64,000 nt of DNA from Ruegeria sp. EL01 (GCF_900313035.1 NZ_OMPS01000042.1:1-64000); one strand, 5' to 3'. Shown: positions 51,846 to 60,738, counted from the stretch's first letter. Program-made: numbers and translations. The notes: generated by a model not told the origin, from the sequence alone.

Positions 51846-53363
51846 ATGGGAAAACGGGTCGCAGTACGCAGCAAGGGTTTGTCCAAGAATTTTGGACAGC
51901 TCGAAGCGATATCTTCTGTAGATCTCGAAATAACGGAAGGATCCATTCACGCGCTGGTCGGCGAAAATGGTGCGGGTAAATCGACTTTTCTGTCCATGAT
52001 TTCCGGGCGGCTTCATCCGACCGCTGGTGACCTTCTTATTTTTGGCAATCAAGTGCATCTCGCCTCGCCCCGCGAAGGCCGGTCGGCAGGCATAGTCGGA
52101 ATTTATCAGGAACTTTCAATCGTGCCGGAGATGACGGCGCTAGACAATGTGTTTCTAGGAGAAATACCATCGTTCATGGGCGCGGTAATGTCTTCGGAAA
52201 TGGCCGCCAAATATGGCGAATTGGCTGAGCGCTTGAACGTCAATATAGACCCGCGCAGCAAAGCTGGACGGCTATCTGTCGCTGATCAACAGATCCTCGA
52301 AATCATGAGGGCCGTTCAATTCGATGCCAAAATCATCCTTCTAGACGAGCCCACTGCCGCCCTGGCTCCGGCCGAGAGAAAAGCACTTTTTGCATTAATG
52401 CGGGACCTGCGGGCCAGCGGGCACACGCTGGTTCTGGTTTCGCACAATCTTGATGAAGTCCTCGACATCGCGGACGCGGTAACGGTTTTTCGCAACGGTC
52501 GCTTGATTTCAACCCAACCGAAAAAAAGCTGGACCAAGAGGTCGCTCGTAAAAGCCATGCTGGGCCAGAATGTCGACGACTTGTACAAGCGCCGCGCAGC
52601 GCCAATGTCCTTATCCTCCGAGCCGGAAGTCTTACGGGTTTCAAACTTAACCGTACCCGGCGCTGTCCAGGATATCGAATTGGTCCTTCGCCGCGGAGAA
52701 ATCTTGGGCTTGGGCGGCTTGGTGGGATCAGGGCGAACGACCGTTTTGCGCGCAATAGCCGGAGCAGAGCGAACAGCACAAGGTGACATGGTTCTGATGG
52801 GGAACAAGCGGCAATGGCCTCGCACGGTTCGAGAAGCGCGCCGCGCCGGGATCGGCATTGTTCCCGAAGATCGAAAACTGCAGGGCCTCTTTCTGCATAT
52901 GAAGTCCGGTCAGAACATCGTGATCAGCGATCTTTCCACCTGCACAACTTCCGGAGTTTTGTCGGTCCGCAAACTTAAGGCTGCTGCCTCAAAGGCCGGT
53001 CAGAAGTTTCGACTCGATCCGAAAAGGCTGGATCATTTGGTCGGCACGTTATCCGGTGGAAACCAGCAAAAAGCACTTCTGTCTCGTTGGTGGCACCACC
53101 GCCCGAACATTTTGCTGATCGATGAACCGACACGTGGAATCGACATCGGTGCAAAAGCGGAGATATTGGCCTCTCTGCGCGAAATGGCCAGTGATGGTGT
53201 CGCAATCATAATGGTCTCTTCCGAACTGGAAGAACTGGTCTCCATAGCCGATCGCGTCTCAGTTGTTTCCCAAGGTCAGTCAGTCGGTGAAATCGATGGT
53301 GACGACCTGTCCGTGAACGCAATCCTGAACCGCGCTTTTCAAGTTGAGGAACTTCATGTCTGA
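51846..53363 (+). CDS. ABC transporter ATP-binding protein, tandem ATPase (RbsA type)
   Basis: A 505-residue double ATPase. Domain 1 has Walker A GENGAGKST and Walker B IILLDEPTAALA. Its signature is RLSVADQQ, which is typical of RbsA domain 1. Domain 2 has the modified Walker A GLVGSGRTT, signature LSGGNQQK and Walker B ILLIDEPTRGIDIG. It powers the CUT2 importer with the binding protein upstream and the permease downstream, whose start overlaps its stop by 8 bases. Confidence 0.92.
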   Translation: MGKRVAVRSKGLSKNFGQLEAISSVDLEITEGSIHALVGENGAGKSTFLSMISGRLHPTAGDLLIFGNQVHLASPREGRSAGIVGIYQELSIVPEMTALDNVFLGEIPSFMGAVMSSEMAAKYGELAERLNVNIDPRSKAGRLSVADQQILEIMRAVQFDAKIILLDEPTAALAPAERKALFALMRDLRASGHTLVLVSHNLDEVLDIADAVTVFRNGRLISTQPKKSWTKRSLVKAMLGQNVDDLYKRRAAPMSLSSEPEVLRVSNLTVPGAVQDIELVLRRGEILGLGGLVGSGRTTVLRAIAGAERTAQGDMVLMGNKRQWPRTVREARRAGIGIVPEDRKLQGLFLHMKSGQNIVISDLSTCTTSGVLSVRKLKAAASKAGQKFRLDPKRLDHLVGTLSGGNQQKALLSRWWHHRPNILLIDEPTRGIDIGAKAEILASLREMASDGVAIIMVSSELEELVSIADRVSVVSQGQSVGEIDGDDLSVNAILNRAFQVEELHV

Positions 53364-54342
53364 CACACTTCACAAATCAACCGTTACCATCGCCCCAAAG
53401 AAGCTCCATCAACTGGGTCTTCCGATATTGAAGAGATACACGCTGGCCATCACGCTGGTTCTTTTGGTTTGTGTTTCGCAGTATTTGTATTCAGGCTTCT
53501 TAACCCCAAGCAACATCGTCAACATTTTTGCGCAAAACGCTCCCCTCGGGATTATTGCTGTTGGCATGACTTTGGTCATGATCACCGGCGGTTTTGATCT
53601 CTCGGTGGGTTCCGTGTTTGCAATTGGCGCCACGCTATATACGAGCCTGGTTGTCGGAGGGATGGGATTACTGGAAGCCTTCCTGCTAACCACTCTTGTT
53701 GGTGTTGCCGCTGGATCATTGAATGGGGCTTTAGTAACGCGACTTGATGTGAATCCATTCGTTGCAACTCTTGGCACAATGTCCGTGTTCACCGGTGCAG
53801 CACTTATCTATTCCAATTCACAACCTTATATGACGTCGTCCGCATCCTTCACCCTGCTGGGACGGGGATCCCTTGCGGGTTTGCCCTACTCCATCTGGAT
53901 ACTAGCTGCCTTCATGCTGGCCGGACAGCTGATTTTATCCCTGTCTGTTTATGGACGCCAAATTTATGCCGTTGGAGGAAACACTGAAGCGGCCAGGTTG
54001 GCTGGCCTCAGAGTGGCCGTCGTTCGCGGTTCGACCTACGCGATTTGTAGCGGCTGTGCCGCGGTCGCAGGCATGATCATGGCGTCGCGGCTGGATTTGG
54101 GCCAGGCAGACATGGGTCGAAACATGGCTCTGGATTCCATCGCGGTCGTTGTGATCGGAGGAACCTCCCTTTCGGGTGGGCGCGGCGCCGTTTGGCAAAC
54201 CGCGATCGGCCTTATGCTTGTCGCCGTCCTCACCAATCTGCTCGATAGCCTGGCTGTCAGCGCGAATTATCAATTGCTCATCAAAGGTACAATCGTTGTC
54301 GCGGCGGTCGCATTGGACGCGATTAGCAGGCGTCACACTTAG
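53356..54342 (+). CDS. ABC transporter permease (RbsC type)
   Basis: About 328 residues from the ATG at 53356, preceded by GAGGA; an earlier TTG at 53344 lies in the ATPase gene. Eight to ten membrane helices and the family motif NIFAQNAPLGIIAVGMTLVMITGGFDLSVGS are visible. It forms the homodimeric channel of the CUT2 importer. Confidence 0.92.
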   Translation: MSDTLHKSTVTIAPKKLHQLGLPILKRYTLAITLVLLVCVSQYLYSGFLTPSNIVNIFAQNAPLGIIAVGMTLVMITGGFDLSVGSVFAIGATLYTSLVVGGMGLLEAFLLTTLVGVAAGSLNGALVTRLDVNPFVATLGTMSVFTGAALIYSNSQPYMTSSASFTLLGRGSLAGLPYSIWILAAFMLAGQLILSLSVYGRQIYAVGGNTEAARLAGLRVAVVRGSTYAICSGCAAVAGMIMASRLDLGQADMGRNMALDSIAVVVIGGTSLSGGRGAVWQTAIGLMLVAVLTNLLDSLAVSANYQLLIKGTIVVAAVALDAISRRHT

Positions 54343-54376
54343 AACCAATCCCATGCAACAGACGACGGAGAAACCC

Positions 54377-54718
54377 ATGCCCCACCCCGGAGACAATTTA
54401 TTCGCCTGCATCAGCCAAATTCGAAAACCAGACAGAATTCAAGATCACATGCCTGCACATGTTGATTGGTTGAAGGAGAGGGACCTGGAAGGTCGAGTCG
54501 TGGCGACAGGTGCGCAACTTCCTCTTGGTTCAGGTGGCGTACAGATATTTGCGGCTGCAAACCTTGAAGAAATGGAAGCGATGCTCGCAACGGACCCTCT
54601 CGTCGCGGGGGGCGTGACCGAGAATTGGGTCTTTGAGTTTCAGTTGAATGACGAGCCTAACCGAGGCCGATTGATGAATTATTTTTTCGACGCCTCGTTC
54701 TCAGAGAATAGCAAGTAA
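54377..54718 (+). CDS. YciI-like dimeric alpha/beta-barrel protein
   Basis: A protein of about 113 residues of the YCII fold (HMPAHVDWLKERDLEGRVVATGAQL, LEEMEAMLATDPLVAGGVTENWVFEFQL). The start at 54377 has GGAG at 7 bases. YciI proteins and muconolactone-isomerase-like relatives act on small ring compounds or dienelactones; the conserved Asp/His pair appears as H..DW. It follows the permease by 34 bases, within the TetR-regulated importer operon, so it is probably a catabolic enzyme for the imported compound. Confidence 0.8.
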   Translation: MPHPGDNLFACISQIRKPDRIQDHMPAHVDWLKERDLEGRVVATGAQLPLGSGGVQIFAAANLEEMEAMLATDPLVAGGVTENWVFEFQLNDEPNRGRLMNYFFDASFSENSK

Positions 54719-54747
54719 ATCAAAATTTTAGACGGAAAGAAAAAACG

Positions 54748-55095
54748 ATGAATGCGGATCCGTTTGTTGTCATTGTAACCATGAACCTTAAGCCGGGTGT
54801 CAGCGATGAATTTCATGCTTCGCTTGAACCTGTCTTAAACACAATGCGCTCCGAGGAGACATTTGTGAACACGATTGTCCATACATCAAAGGACAATCCC
54901 AACCATATCATGCTGTACGAAACCTGGCTGGATTACGATGACTTCATCGCCAACCAAATAACGCGACCATATCGCGACGACTACTGGAAGAAACTCGAAG
55001 TTCTTCTGGAGTCACCTCCGGACCGTGAGTTCTTTTTTCCGTTGCGAGGTGATTTCGTATTTCAAAACGGACGGACTCAGAGCCTACCGAAATAG
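54748..55095 (+). CDS. Antibiotic-biosynthesis-monooxygenase (ABM) domain protein
   Basis: A 115-residue ABM/quinol-monooxygenase-like protein (PFVVIVTMNLKPGVSDEFHASLEPVLNTMRSEE, NTIVHTSKDNPNHIMLYETWLDYDDF). Cofactor-free oxygenases and isomerases of this fold often follow ring opening or hydroxylation. It sits 29 bases after the YciI-like gene in the same operon. Sequence identity to the copy at 9362 is low. Confidence 0.82.
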   Translation: MNADPFVVIVTMNLKPGVSDEFHASLEPVLNTMRSEETFVNTIVHTSKDNPNHIMLYETWLDYDDFIANQITRPYRDDYWKKLEVLLESPPDREFFFPLRGDFVFQNGRTQSLPK

Positions 55096-55250
55096 GAAAT
55101 CGACGCGATCCCGACAACTGTCGAATCCAAAGTGATCGTCAGCGCCGAAAGCAAATTCGTGATTGCGCAACAGACGTATCGATCCGGAAGAACTCTCCCG
55201 TTTCTTCTACAGAATTTCCCTGCCAACAAACTCCAACGAAAGGATAAAAA

Positions 55251-55988
55251 ATGGAACTGGAAGGCAAACGAGCTCTCGTCACAGGTGGCGGCAAGGGCAT
55301 GGGCGCTGCGATAGCCAAACGCCTTGCGCAAGAAGGTGCAGACGTTGTCGTGACATACAGCGTGTCTAAAGGGCCGGCCGAGGAGGTAGCCGAAAGCATT
55401 CGAGCTCTGGGTCGAAAGGCGCAGGCTATATCAGCCGACAGTCGTGATGCAGATCAGATAAGATCCGCAGTTCAAGCTGCTGGCGACCTCATGGGCGGTA
55501 TTGATATCGTTGTGAACAATGCGGGGATCTTCAGATGGGGTATGATTGAAGATCTGTCGATCGAGGATTTTGACGACAGTATTTCAGTCAACTTCCGGTC
55601 GGCCTATGTGACCACCAAGGAAGCAATGCAATATATCCCTGATGGCGGAAGAATCATTTTCATAGGATCCAACTTGGCGTCCAGGGCGCACTTTCCTGGA
55701 TTGGCGGCTTACACATCAACCAAGCTTGCCCTTTCTGGCCTGGCCCACGCGCTAGGACGTGAACTGGGTCCACGCGGCATTACGGCAAATGCAATCCACC
55801 CTGGTTCAACCAACACCGACATGAACCCAGCGGATGCAGATGACGCAGACATGAAAGTCGCCGCTGCAGCACGTCAAGCCTTCATGGACACGAGCGAGAT
55901 CGCGGATCTGGTTGTATTTCTTGCTTCCCAAAAGGGTCGTTCAATCACCGGTGCTGATCTAGTCATTGATAACGGCGCCAACGCCTGA
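55251..55988 (+). CDS. Short-chain dehydrogenase/reductase (SDR)
   Basis: A 245-residue classical SDR. Cofactor motif is VTGGGKGMGAAIAKRLA (TGxxxGxG), then NNAG (VVNNAGIFRWG), catalytic Ser in IIFIGSNLASRA, and YTSTKLALSGLAHAL with the Tyr-x3-Lys pair (Y-T-S-T-K). The NADP-type Arg after the first strand is not obvious, so NAD use is possible. It is the last gene of the importer operon, 155 bases after the ABM gene, and is followed by a strong terminator. Confidence 0.9.
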   Translation: MELEGKRALVTGGGKGMGAAIAKRLAQEGADVVVTYSVSKGPAEEVAESIRALGRKAQAISADSRDADQIRSAVQAAGDLMGGIDIVVNNAGIFRWGMIEDLSIEDFDDSISVNFRSAYVTTKEAMQYIPDGGRIIFIGSNLASRAHFPGLAAYTSTKLALSGLAHALGRELGPRGITANAIHPGSTNTDMNPADADDADMKVAAAARQAFMDTSEIADLVVFLASQKGRSITGADLVIDNGANA

Positions 55989-56019
55989 ATCAATCCAATC
56001 ATTGATTTTTGAACCAATG

Positions 56020-56060
56020 ACGCCAGCTGACCTAATTAGTCAGCTGGCGTTTCGCTTTCT
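56020..56060 (+). terminator. Rho-independent terminator of the importer operon
   Basis: ACGCCAGCTGAC and GTCAGCTGGCGT form a perfect 12-bp stem with a 7-base loop (56020-56050), followed by TTCGCTTTCTT. It lies 32 bases after the SDR stop. Confidence 0.85.
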
Positions 56061-56061
56061 T

Positions 56062-56090
56062 AAAAAACGCCGCAGTCAAAGACTGCGGCG
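56062..56090 (-). terminator. Rho-independent terminator of the RidA/amidohydrolase/nitrilase operon
   Basis: On the minus strand CGCCGCAGTC-TTT-GACTGCGGCG is a perfect 10-bp stem followed by six T (56067-56062). It lies 24 bases after the nitrilase stop and faces the terminator of the plus-strand operon, giving a clean convergent boundary. Confidence 0.88.
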
Positions 56091-56113
56091 AGTTGGGGAA
56101 GAAGACCATGTGT

Positions 56114-57088
56114 TCAAGTGGACTGTTGTGACCGATACCAATTCAAATCGGGCAAGTCGTGTGCTTCTTTCAGCATCGGCTCCCTCGTAAGTTCAGGTCG
56201 CCGTAATCCCAATACCCCTGGAACTGAACCGAAGGGGGCCGGTATCTCCAAACCATCTGGGAACTCGGGTGTCTTGCGCATTGCGCGCAATCGTTTCATA
56301 TCCAAATCCGCATATAGTATGCCTTCGTTGGGCATCACGCCCAGTACACCCTCTGGACCCGCGACAATACCTAATCCGCGGTTCAGGCCCTTGCTGTCTC
56401 CCGCAGGAATCTTGCGGCCGCTGTAGTGTTCCATCAGTTCGCGATCAAACAAATTTTGACAAGACGCAGTGTACATGATGTTTTCGATAGCTCGTGCCCG
56501 AACGAGTGTTTGCCAAACGTCTTTCCAACCAAAATCATCCAAAAACCATCCGACGGGCATCAAGAGGATCTCAGCGCCTTTTAGCGCCATAATCCGAGCT
56601 ACCTCGGGTACAAACATTTCACTGCATATCGAAACACCGACCTTTCCCCACCCAAGATCAAACACAGGGAAATCGTCACCTGCGACGTACTCAAAATCAA
56701 CCAGTCCGCCTGACGTATACATGGCCTTGTAGACAGCGCTTTCGGGATGAGTCCTGTGATAGAAACCCAGCACTTCTCCGTGCGCGTTAATCACGACTTG
56801 GCTCACGTAATACGCACCAGGCTTTCCTTCGACAGGCACACTTGTACCCGCGGCAACGGCTATCCCAGCTCGGCGGGCCGCCTCACACAGCGGCTCGACA
56901 ACCTCAAATCGATCCTTGTGAACTGATGGCCCCGGATACATCTCGGGGAAGAGAAGTAAGTCAGCACCTGCATTGCCAGCCTGCTCGATGTAACTTAGAG
57001 CATCGTCCAGCATCTCAGGTGACGAGTCACCCGACTTTGCTTGAACTTGTGCAACGGCTATCTTGATTTGGTCTTTTTGTACGCTCAT
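56114..57088 (-). CDS. Nitrilase-superfamily carbon-nitrogen hydrolase, Lys replaced by Arg
   Basis: About 324 residues from the ATG at 57088. The Glu of the triad is in LLLFPEMYPGP and the nucleophile Cys in VGVSICSEMFVPE. Where the catalytic Lys is expected (G-x-Y-x-K-x-H) the sequence reads GFYHRTHPES, so Lys appears to be Arg. Family members cleave amides, nitriles or carbamoyl groups. It is third in an operon after triple-RidA and an amidohydrolase. The frame opens further to 57166, but that extension overlaps the amidohydrolase gene. Confidence 0.87.
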   Translation of the reverse strand: MSVQKDQIKIAVAQVQAKSGDSSPEMLDDALSYIEQAGNAGADLLLFPEMYPGPSVHKDRFEVVEPLCEAARRAGIAVAAGTSVPVEGKPGAYYVSQVVINAHGEVLGFYHRTHPESAVYKAMYTSGGLVDFEYVAGDDFPVFDLGWGKVGVSICSEMFVPEVARIMALKGAEILLMPVGWFLDDFGWKDVWQTLVRARAIENIMYTASCQNLFDRELMEHYSGRKIPAGDSKGLNRGLGIVAGPEGVLGVMPNEGILYADLDMKRLRAMRKTPEFPDGLEIPAPFGSVPGVLGLRRPELTREPMLKEAHDLPDLNWYRSQQST

Positions 57089-57126
57089 TTTGTTGTCCAC
57101 TTTGTAATTTGACCCCGTTGGATTAC

Positions 57127-58104
57127 TCAGTCTTGTCTGTCGGATGGAAACCCGAACATCGCGCACGGATTGAGTGTCTGAACCTGTTCAGCCAAAGTTT
57201 TCCCGAGCGCTGTATGAAGGCGCGTTATGGGTTTGTCTGGGGCCATGTCGAATGGCAAATCGGTTCCAACGAACACATTTTCTTGCCCAACACGCTGGAC
57301 CAGATAAGCGGTTGCCTGCTCGTCGTGAGTGAGCGAGTCAAACAGAATTCGACCGCAGTAAGACCAGGGATCAGGATTGACATCTACAAGCTCTGGTCTG
57401 ACCGCAATGGCATGACGTAAGCGGCCCAGCTGATAGGGTAGGTTTCCACCGCCATGAACTAAGAGGACACGTAAGTTAGTGTAGCGGTCCAGTAGCCCCG
57501 AACAAATAACCCGCTCGCCCGCAACCATCGTCTCTTGCGGATTCCCAGCAGCATTTTGCAGGTACCAGTCCTCTAAGCCGCGGAATGGGGGATTGTAATA
57601 AGGATGCAGCATAACCAGCATCCCCAGTTCATCAGCAGTCTTCCAGAACCGATCAAACTGCGGTTCATCGGGACGAGAACCCAGAATGAGGGTTGCTATC
57701 TCAACGCCAATGGCACCCTTCGAGTGAGCTTCCCTCAACATGTCACACGCAAGACTCACATCTTGCATCGGAACATGGGCAAACCATCGAAACAGATCAG
57801 GTGCGTAGTTTGAGAATCTGACAAATCCCTCGTTTATCGCCTTGGCATATCGCGCACCCAATTCTGCGGGTAAATCGTAAAAGAAAGTGGGAGGGGCAAC
57901 AGACAAAACCGCGGCGTCAAGCTCATTCGCCTTGAGTTCTTCCAACTTGGGTTCGGGATCCAAGAAAGAGTCCGCAAGGGGAAACGCGAACCCGTCATGC
58001 AGTTTAAGCCAGCCATCATCAAGGCTCGCACCGAAAGCCGGATCAGAGACCAGGATCTCGAGCGCTTCGCGAGGAATGGCATGGTTATGGATGTCGATCT
58101 TCAT
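57127..58104 (-). CDS. Amidohydrolase-2 family decarboxylase/hydrolase (ACMSD-like)
   Basis: A 325-residue TIM-barrel metal enzyme. Zinc ligands are visible as H6 and H8 (KIDIHNHAIP), His in MLHPYYNPPF, and Asp in FVGTDLPFDMAPD. These match 2-amino-3-carboxymuconate-semialdehyde decarboxylase and related aromatic-acid decarboxylases. The start forms an ATGA overlap with the triple-RidA gene. Together with RidA-like deamination and a C-N hydrolase this resembles aminomuconate-type ring-cleavage pathways (inference). Confidence 0.87.
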   Translation of the reverse strand: MKIDIHNHAIPREALEILVSDPAFGASLDDGWLKLHDGFAFPLADSFLDPEPKLEELKANELDAAVLSVAPPTFFYDLPAELGARYAKAINEGFVRFSNYAPDLFRWFAHVPMQDVSLACDMLREAHSKGAIGVEIATLILGSRPDEPQFDRFWKTADELGMLVMLHPYYNPPFRGLEDWYLQNAAGNPQETMVAGERVICSGLLDRYTNLRVLLVHGGGNLPYQLGRLRHAIAVRPELVDVNPDPWSYCGRILFDSLTHDEQATAYLVQRVGQENVFVGTDLPFDMAPDKPITRLHTALGKTLAEQVQTLNPCAMFGFPSDRQD

Positions 58105-59372
58105 GACTTCACCACACAGGTCGGATCAATTTCGACTAGCGGCCCGTCAAACATCATTGTCGTAGAGGGAACGTATGACACCGCCGGTGCTTTGGAAGGA
58201 TCCGGAAAATACTCTCGCCAAACTCTGATGAATCCTCGGTAGTCTCGTTCCGGCTCAATCAGAAACACTCTCACATGGACACAATGTTCCCAATCAGTCC
58301 CGTTCGACTCCATCTGTTTTTTCAGCAATTCGAGGGTAATGCGCGTGTGGGATTCAATCAGAGCCGAGTGATAGGGCAGCCCCTTGGGCGCTTGAGGAAC
58401 ACTTGAAAAATCGTCGCAGGGCACCTGTCCTGCGAAGAACAACCAAGGCCCTGCCTTAATCGTTGGAGAAAAATTCACTTTTCGCTCGTCCGGATGCCAA
58501 TTGATCCCTTCTCTAGGATCCTGCTTTTCGTGTTCATCGTCTGGGACGACGGCAATGAAATTTGGGACAAAAACAGCGCCCGGGACCGTTAAGCCTTTTA
58601 TTCCCATCGAACTGCGTGCGGGCGGGATTGTCATGCGATCACCCCAAACGAGATCAACGTCGTTGAATGTCATCAAATCTGGTTCGTAGAGGTGCGACTC
58701 AACAATGCTCTCTACCGAGCTGCCCGCTTTTTTTAGAACCCTGTCTAAACGATCAAAAACCTTTACGGCTTGCATCGTCGGTTCACTGCCGTAATGAGGG
58801 AAGCCTTCAGGCTTTCCGACGGCCAGACCTGTCTGGAAATCGATCGCTGGAAAACCGGAGCAGAACACCAAGTTTCCAGCGCGCACAGCATCAGGGGCCC
58901 ATTCGAGTTCCATCGGGTCGGGATCGTCGCAGAACGCTTGTTTCTTGAGTCCACTTTCTTTCAACAGTGCGACGGCATCGATATTGAGCAATGCATCCGG
59001 AAACGGAAATGTTTGACCAACCTCTATCACCGTTCGTGCCGGAGGATCATCTGGAAAGAACTTTCGCCAAACAAGCAAGAACTCGTAATAACCTTCGACG
59101 TTTGCGAGATGAACATCGACTTTCACAATCAATTCAGGCGAAGAGCCCATCTCTTCAAGAAGCTTGAATAAGCGTTCAAAGCAAGTCGAAGCCTGTACCG
59201 ACATAGGAGAGGCAACTGTGGTTCCTTGTACCGGATCTGCGCCAACAATGCGTCCCTTGTCATCTTGTGGATATATTGACGAAGTGAAGAGGTAACCGTT
59301 GGCCCTCACTGCATTAGCGAATGGCAAGTTATCTCCCGGCTTGGACCTGGCAAGAACCGCATCTTTTTTCAT
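58101..59372 (-). CDS. Triple-domain RidA-family protein
   Basis: About 423 residues from the ATG at 59372, built of three RidA/YjgF-like domains. Domain 1 is about residues 10-135 (YLFTSSIYPQ, PARTVIEVGQTFPFPDALLNIDAVAL). Domain 2 is about 150-290 (LVFCSGFPAIDFQTG, PARSSMGIKGLTVPGAVFVPNFIAV). Domain 3 is about 305-423 (LFFAGQVPCDD, APAVSYVPSTTMM). Single RidA units form trimers, so this chain could be a covalent trimer with three different clefts; domains 1 and 2 keep the Arg in PAR, domain 3 reads PAV. First gene of its operon, downstream of operator A. Confidence 0.85.
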   Translation of the reverse strand: MKKDAVLARSKPGDNLPFANAVRANGYLFTSSIYPQDDKGRIVGADPVQGTTVASPMSVQASTCFERLFKLLEEMGSSPELIVKVDVHLANVEGYYEFLLVWRKFFPDDPPARTVIEVGQTFPFPDALLNIDAVALLKESGLKKQAFCDDPDPMELEWAPDAVRAGNLVFCSGFPAIDFQTGLAVGKPEGFPHYGSEPTMQAVKVFDRLDRVLKKAGSSVESIVESHLYEPDLMTFNDVDLVWGDRMTIPPARSSMGIKGLTVPGAVFVPNFIAVVPDDEHEKQDPREGINWHPDERKVNFSPTIKAGPWLFFAGQVPCDDFSSVPQAPKGLPYHSALIESHTRITLELLKKQMESNGTDWEHCVHVRVFLIEPERDYRGFIRVWREYFPDPSKAPAVSYVPSTTMMFDGPLVEIDPTCVVKS

Positions 59373-59558
59373 AGTCGTCTGTTTCCCATATTTCTCTGCC
59401 CCACAGTCTGAGGCCTGCCTTCGTCCCTCACCGAAAGCATCCATGCGGAGGCGCTAAGCCTGACCAATCAGCGGGGCCTCTCGAGATCCTTTGGTCACTT
59501 CAAACGCTGAATTCTCTCTACATGGCTTGCGGCCGACAATTGATTTGAAGATCAGCAG

Positions 59559-59590
59559 CTTATTAATGTAGTGGACACTAAATAAATAAG
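59559..59590. promoter_or_regulatory. TetR-type operator A (upstream of triple-RidA operon)
   Basis: CTTATTAATGTAGTG-GA-CACTAAATAAATAAG is the most symmetric copy: the two 15-base halves are inverted repeats with 13 of 15 matches. The motif recurs before tetR, before the ABC importer and before the M24 operon. Confidence 0.75.
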
Positions 59591-59690
59591 CTATCGAGGA
59601 CGGCAGTGTCAACCCCTCTAGTTTTGCAGCCGGGGCAAGCTCTCCACCAATGCCACGAAAAAGCTTTCGGGCAAACTAATCTGATAAGAT

Positions 59691-59713
59691 AGCCACTGCT
59701 TCGCGCGGTGGCT
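59691..59713 (-). terminator. Hairpin downstream of the beta-lactamase-fold gene
   Basis: AGCCAC and GTGGCT pair, extended by GC pairs inside, around a loop of about 7 bases, 26 bases after the gene stop. T-richness behind it is weak (ATCTTATC), so it may be a partial terminator. Confidence 0.5.
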
Positions 59714-59739
59714 GTCTTTGCGAGATCGTAAGTGGGATT

Positions 59740-60705
59740 TTACCGATGGTAGGGCCATTCAGCGGGCATATAGTAGAAACCCTCTGCTCCAGCAGAAATA
59801 TGGCCCATGGCGGGGAATGGCATATGCATTCCGGCAACTAGCAAACGGTCAGAAGCCGCCATGTCCAACGCGCGTAGCCGTGTTCTTGCGGATTGCGCAG
59901 GATCGACGTCGAAAACGGGCCCCCATTCCGGGTGTGTTAGTTGGAACGTCACGTTATGGATGATGTCTGCCCAAATGAAAAGCGAGTCATCGCCAGATGT
60001 TACGATGTACCCCGTGTGACCGGGTGTATGTCCCGGAAGCGGTACTGACAGCAGACCCGGAAGCACTTCTGCTTCACGGCTGATTAGAGTCGTCCGTGTT
60101 GCGTAGGCTTTGGCGGCAAGGCGTGCAGTAGCGAAAAATGGCTTGAAAGCATCCGGCGCCGCCGCCACCGCAGCGTCATCGTGCCAATAACGAAATTCGG
60201 TTTCAGGCACGATCAGTTCAGCATTCGGAAATACAGCGCTGCCGGTATCGTCGATTGCACCGGCGATATGATCTGGGTGGAGGTGTGTTACGAGGACTGC
60301 ATCGATCTGGTCGGCACTCACGCCGTGGGCTTCAAGTGCTTCGGGCAGCTTACCCAATGTTGGACCGAAAGAGTTCGCGGCACCTGTATCGATTAATACC
60401 AAGTGCTCACCTAAATTCAGCAGAAAAGCGTTCACGGGGCTAAGGTTGGGTTGGTCCTCCTTGAATGCACGAACCAATAGCTCCTCAGCCTCGGAACTGG
60501 GAATCGAAAATAGATCTGCCGGCATCTCCATGTAGCCATCGAGAAGAGCAGTTACTTGAGACGAGCCAATCCATTGACGCACGACGCCTGGAAGCGGATT
60601 GGAATCCAACGTGGTTTCAGAAGCTGCCATGCGCGGGTGAGACAGCACAGTGGCGGCGGCCGAGGCAGAAGCACCAGCGAGAAGTTGTCTGCGGGAAAGA
60701 TTCAT
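59740..60705 (-). CDS. Exported metallo-beta-lactamase-fold hydrolase
   Basis: A 321-residue MBL-fold enzyme. The N-terminus is a Tat signal (MNLSRRQLLAGASASAAATVL, twin Arg at 5-6), so it folds before export. Metal motif VLVTHLHPDHIAG (HxHxDH), then His in PLPGHTPGHTGY, Asp in FIWADIIHN and His in LVAGMHMPFPAMGH. Close relatives include lactonases and general hydrolases; the substrate is unknown. It follows a DUF1330 gene by 33 bases and is divergent from a LysR gene. Confidence 0.88.
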   Translation of the reverse strand: MNLSRRQLLAGASASAAATVLSHPRMAASETTLDSNPLPGVVRQWIGSSQVTALLDGYMEMPADLFSIPSSEAEELLVRAFKEDQPNLSPVNAFLLNLGEHLVLIDTGAANSFGPTLGKLPEALEAHGVSADQIDAVLVTHLHPDHIAGAIDDTGSAVFPNAELIVPETEFRYWHDDAAVAAAPDAFKPFFATARLAAKAYATRTTLISREAEVLPGLLSVPLPGHTPGHTGYIVTSGDDSLFIWADIIHNVTFQLTHPEWGPVFDVDPAQSARTRLRALDMAASDRLLVAGMHMPFPAMGHISAGAEGFYYMPAEWPYHR

Positions 60706-60738
60706 ATTGTCCTCGTTCGTCTGGGGTTAAGCGATGCG

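Larger units (their letters stand above)
59373..59739. other. Intergenic region with operator A and a hairpin
   Basis: The 367 bases between the triple-RidA start and the stop of the beta-lactamase-fold gene hold the TetR-type operator at 59559-59590 and a hairpin at 59691. No supported gene was found. The leader of the RidA transcript would be about 180 bases long if its promoter overlaps the operator. Confidence 0.5.
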
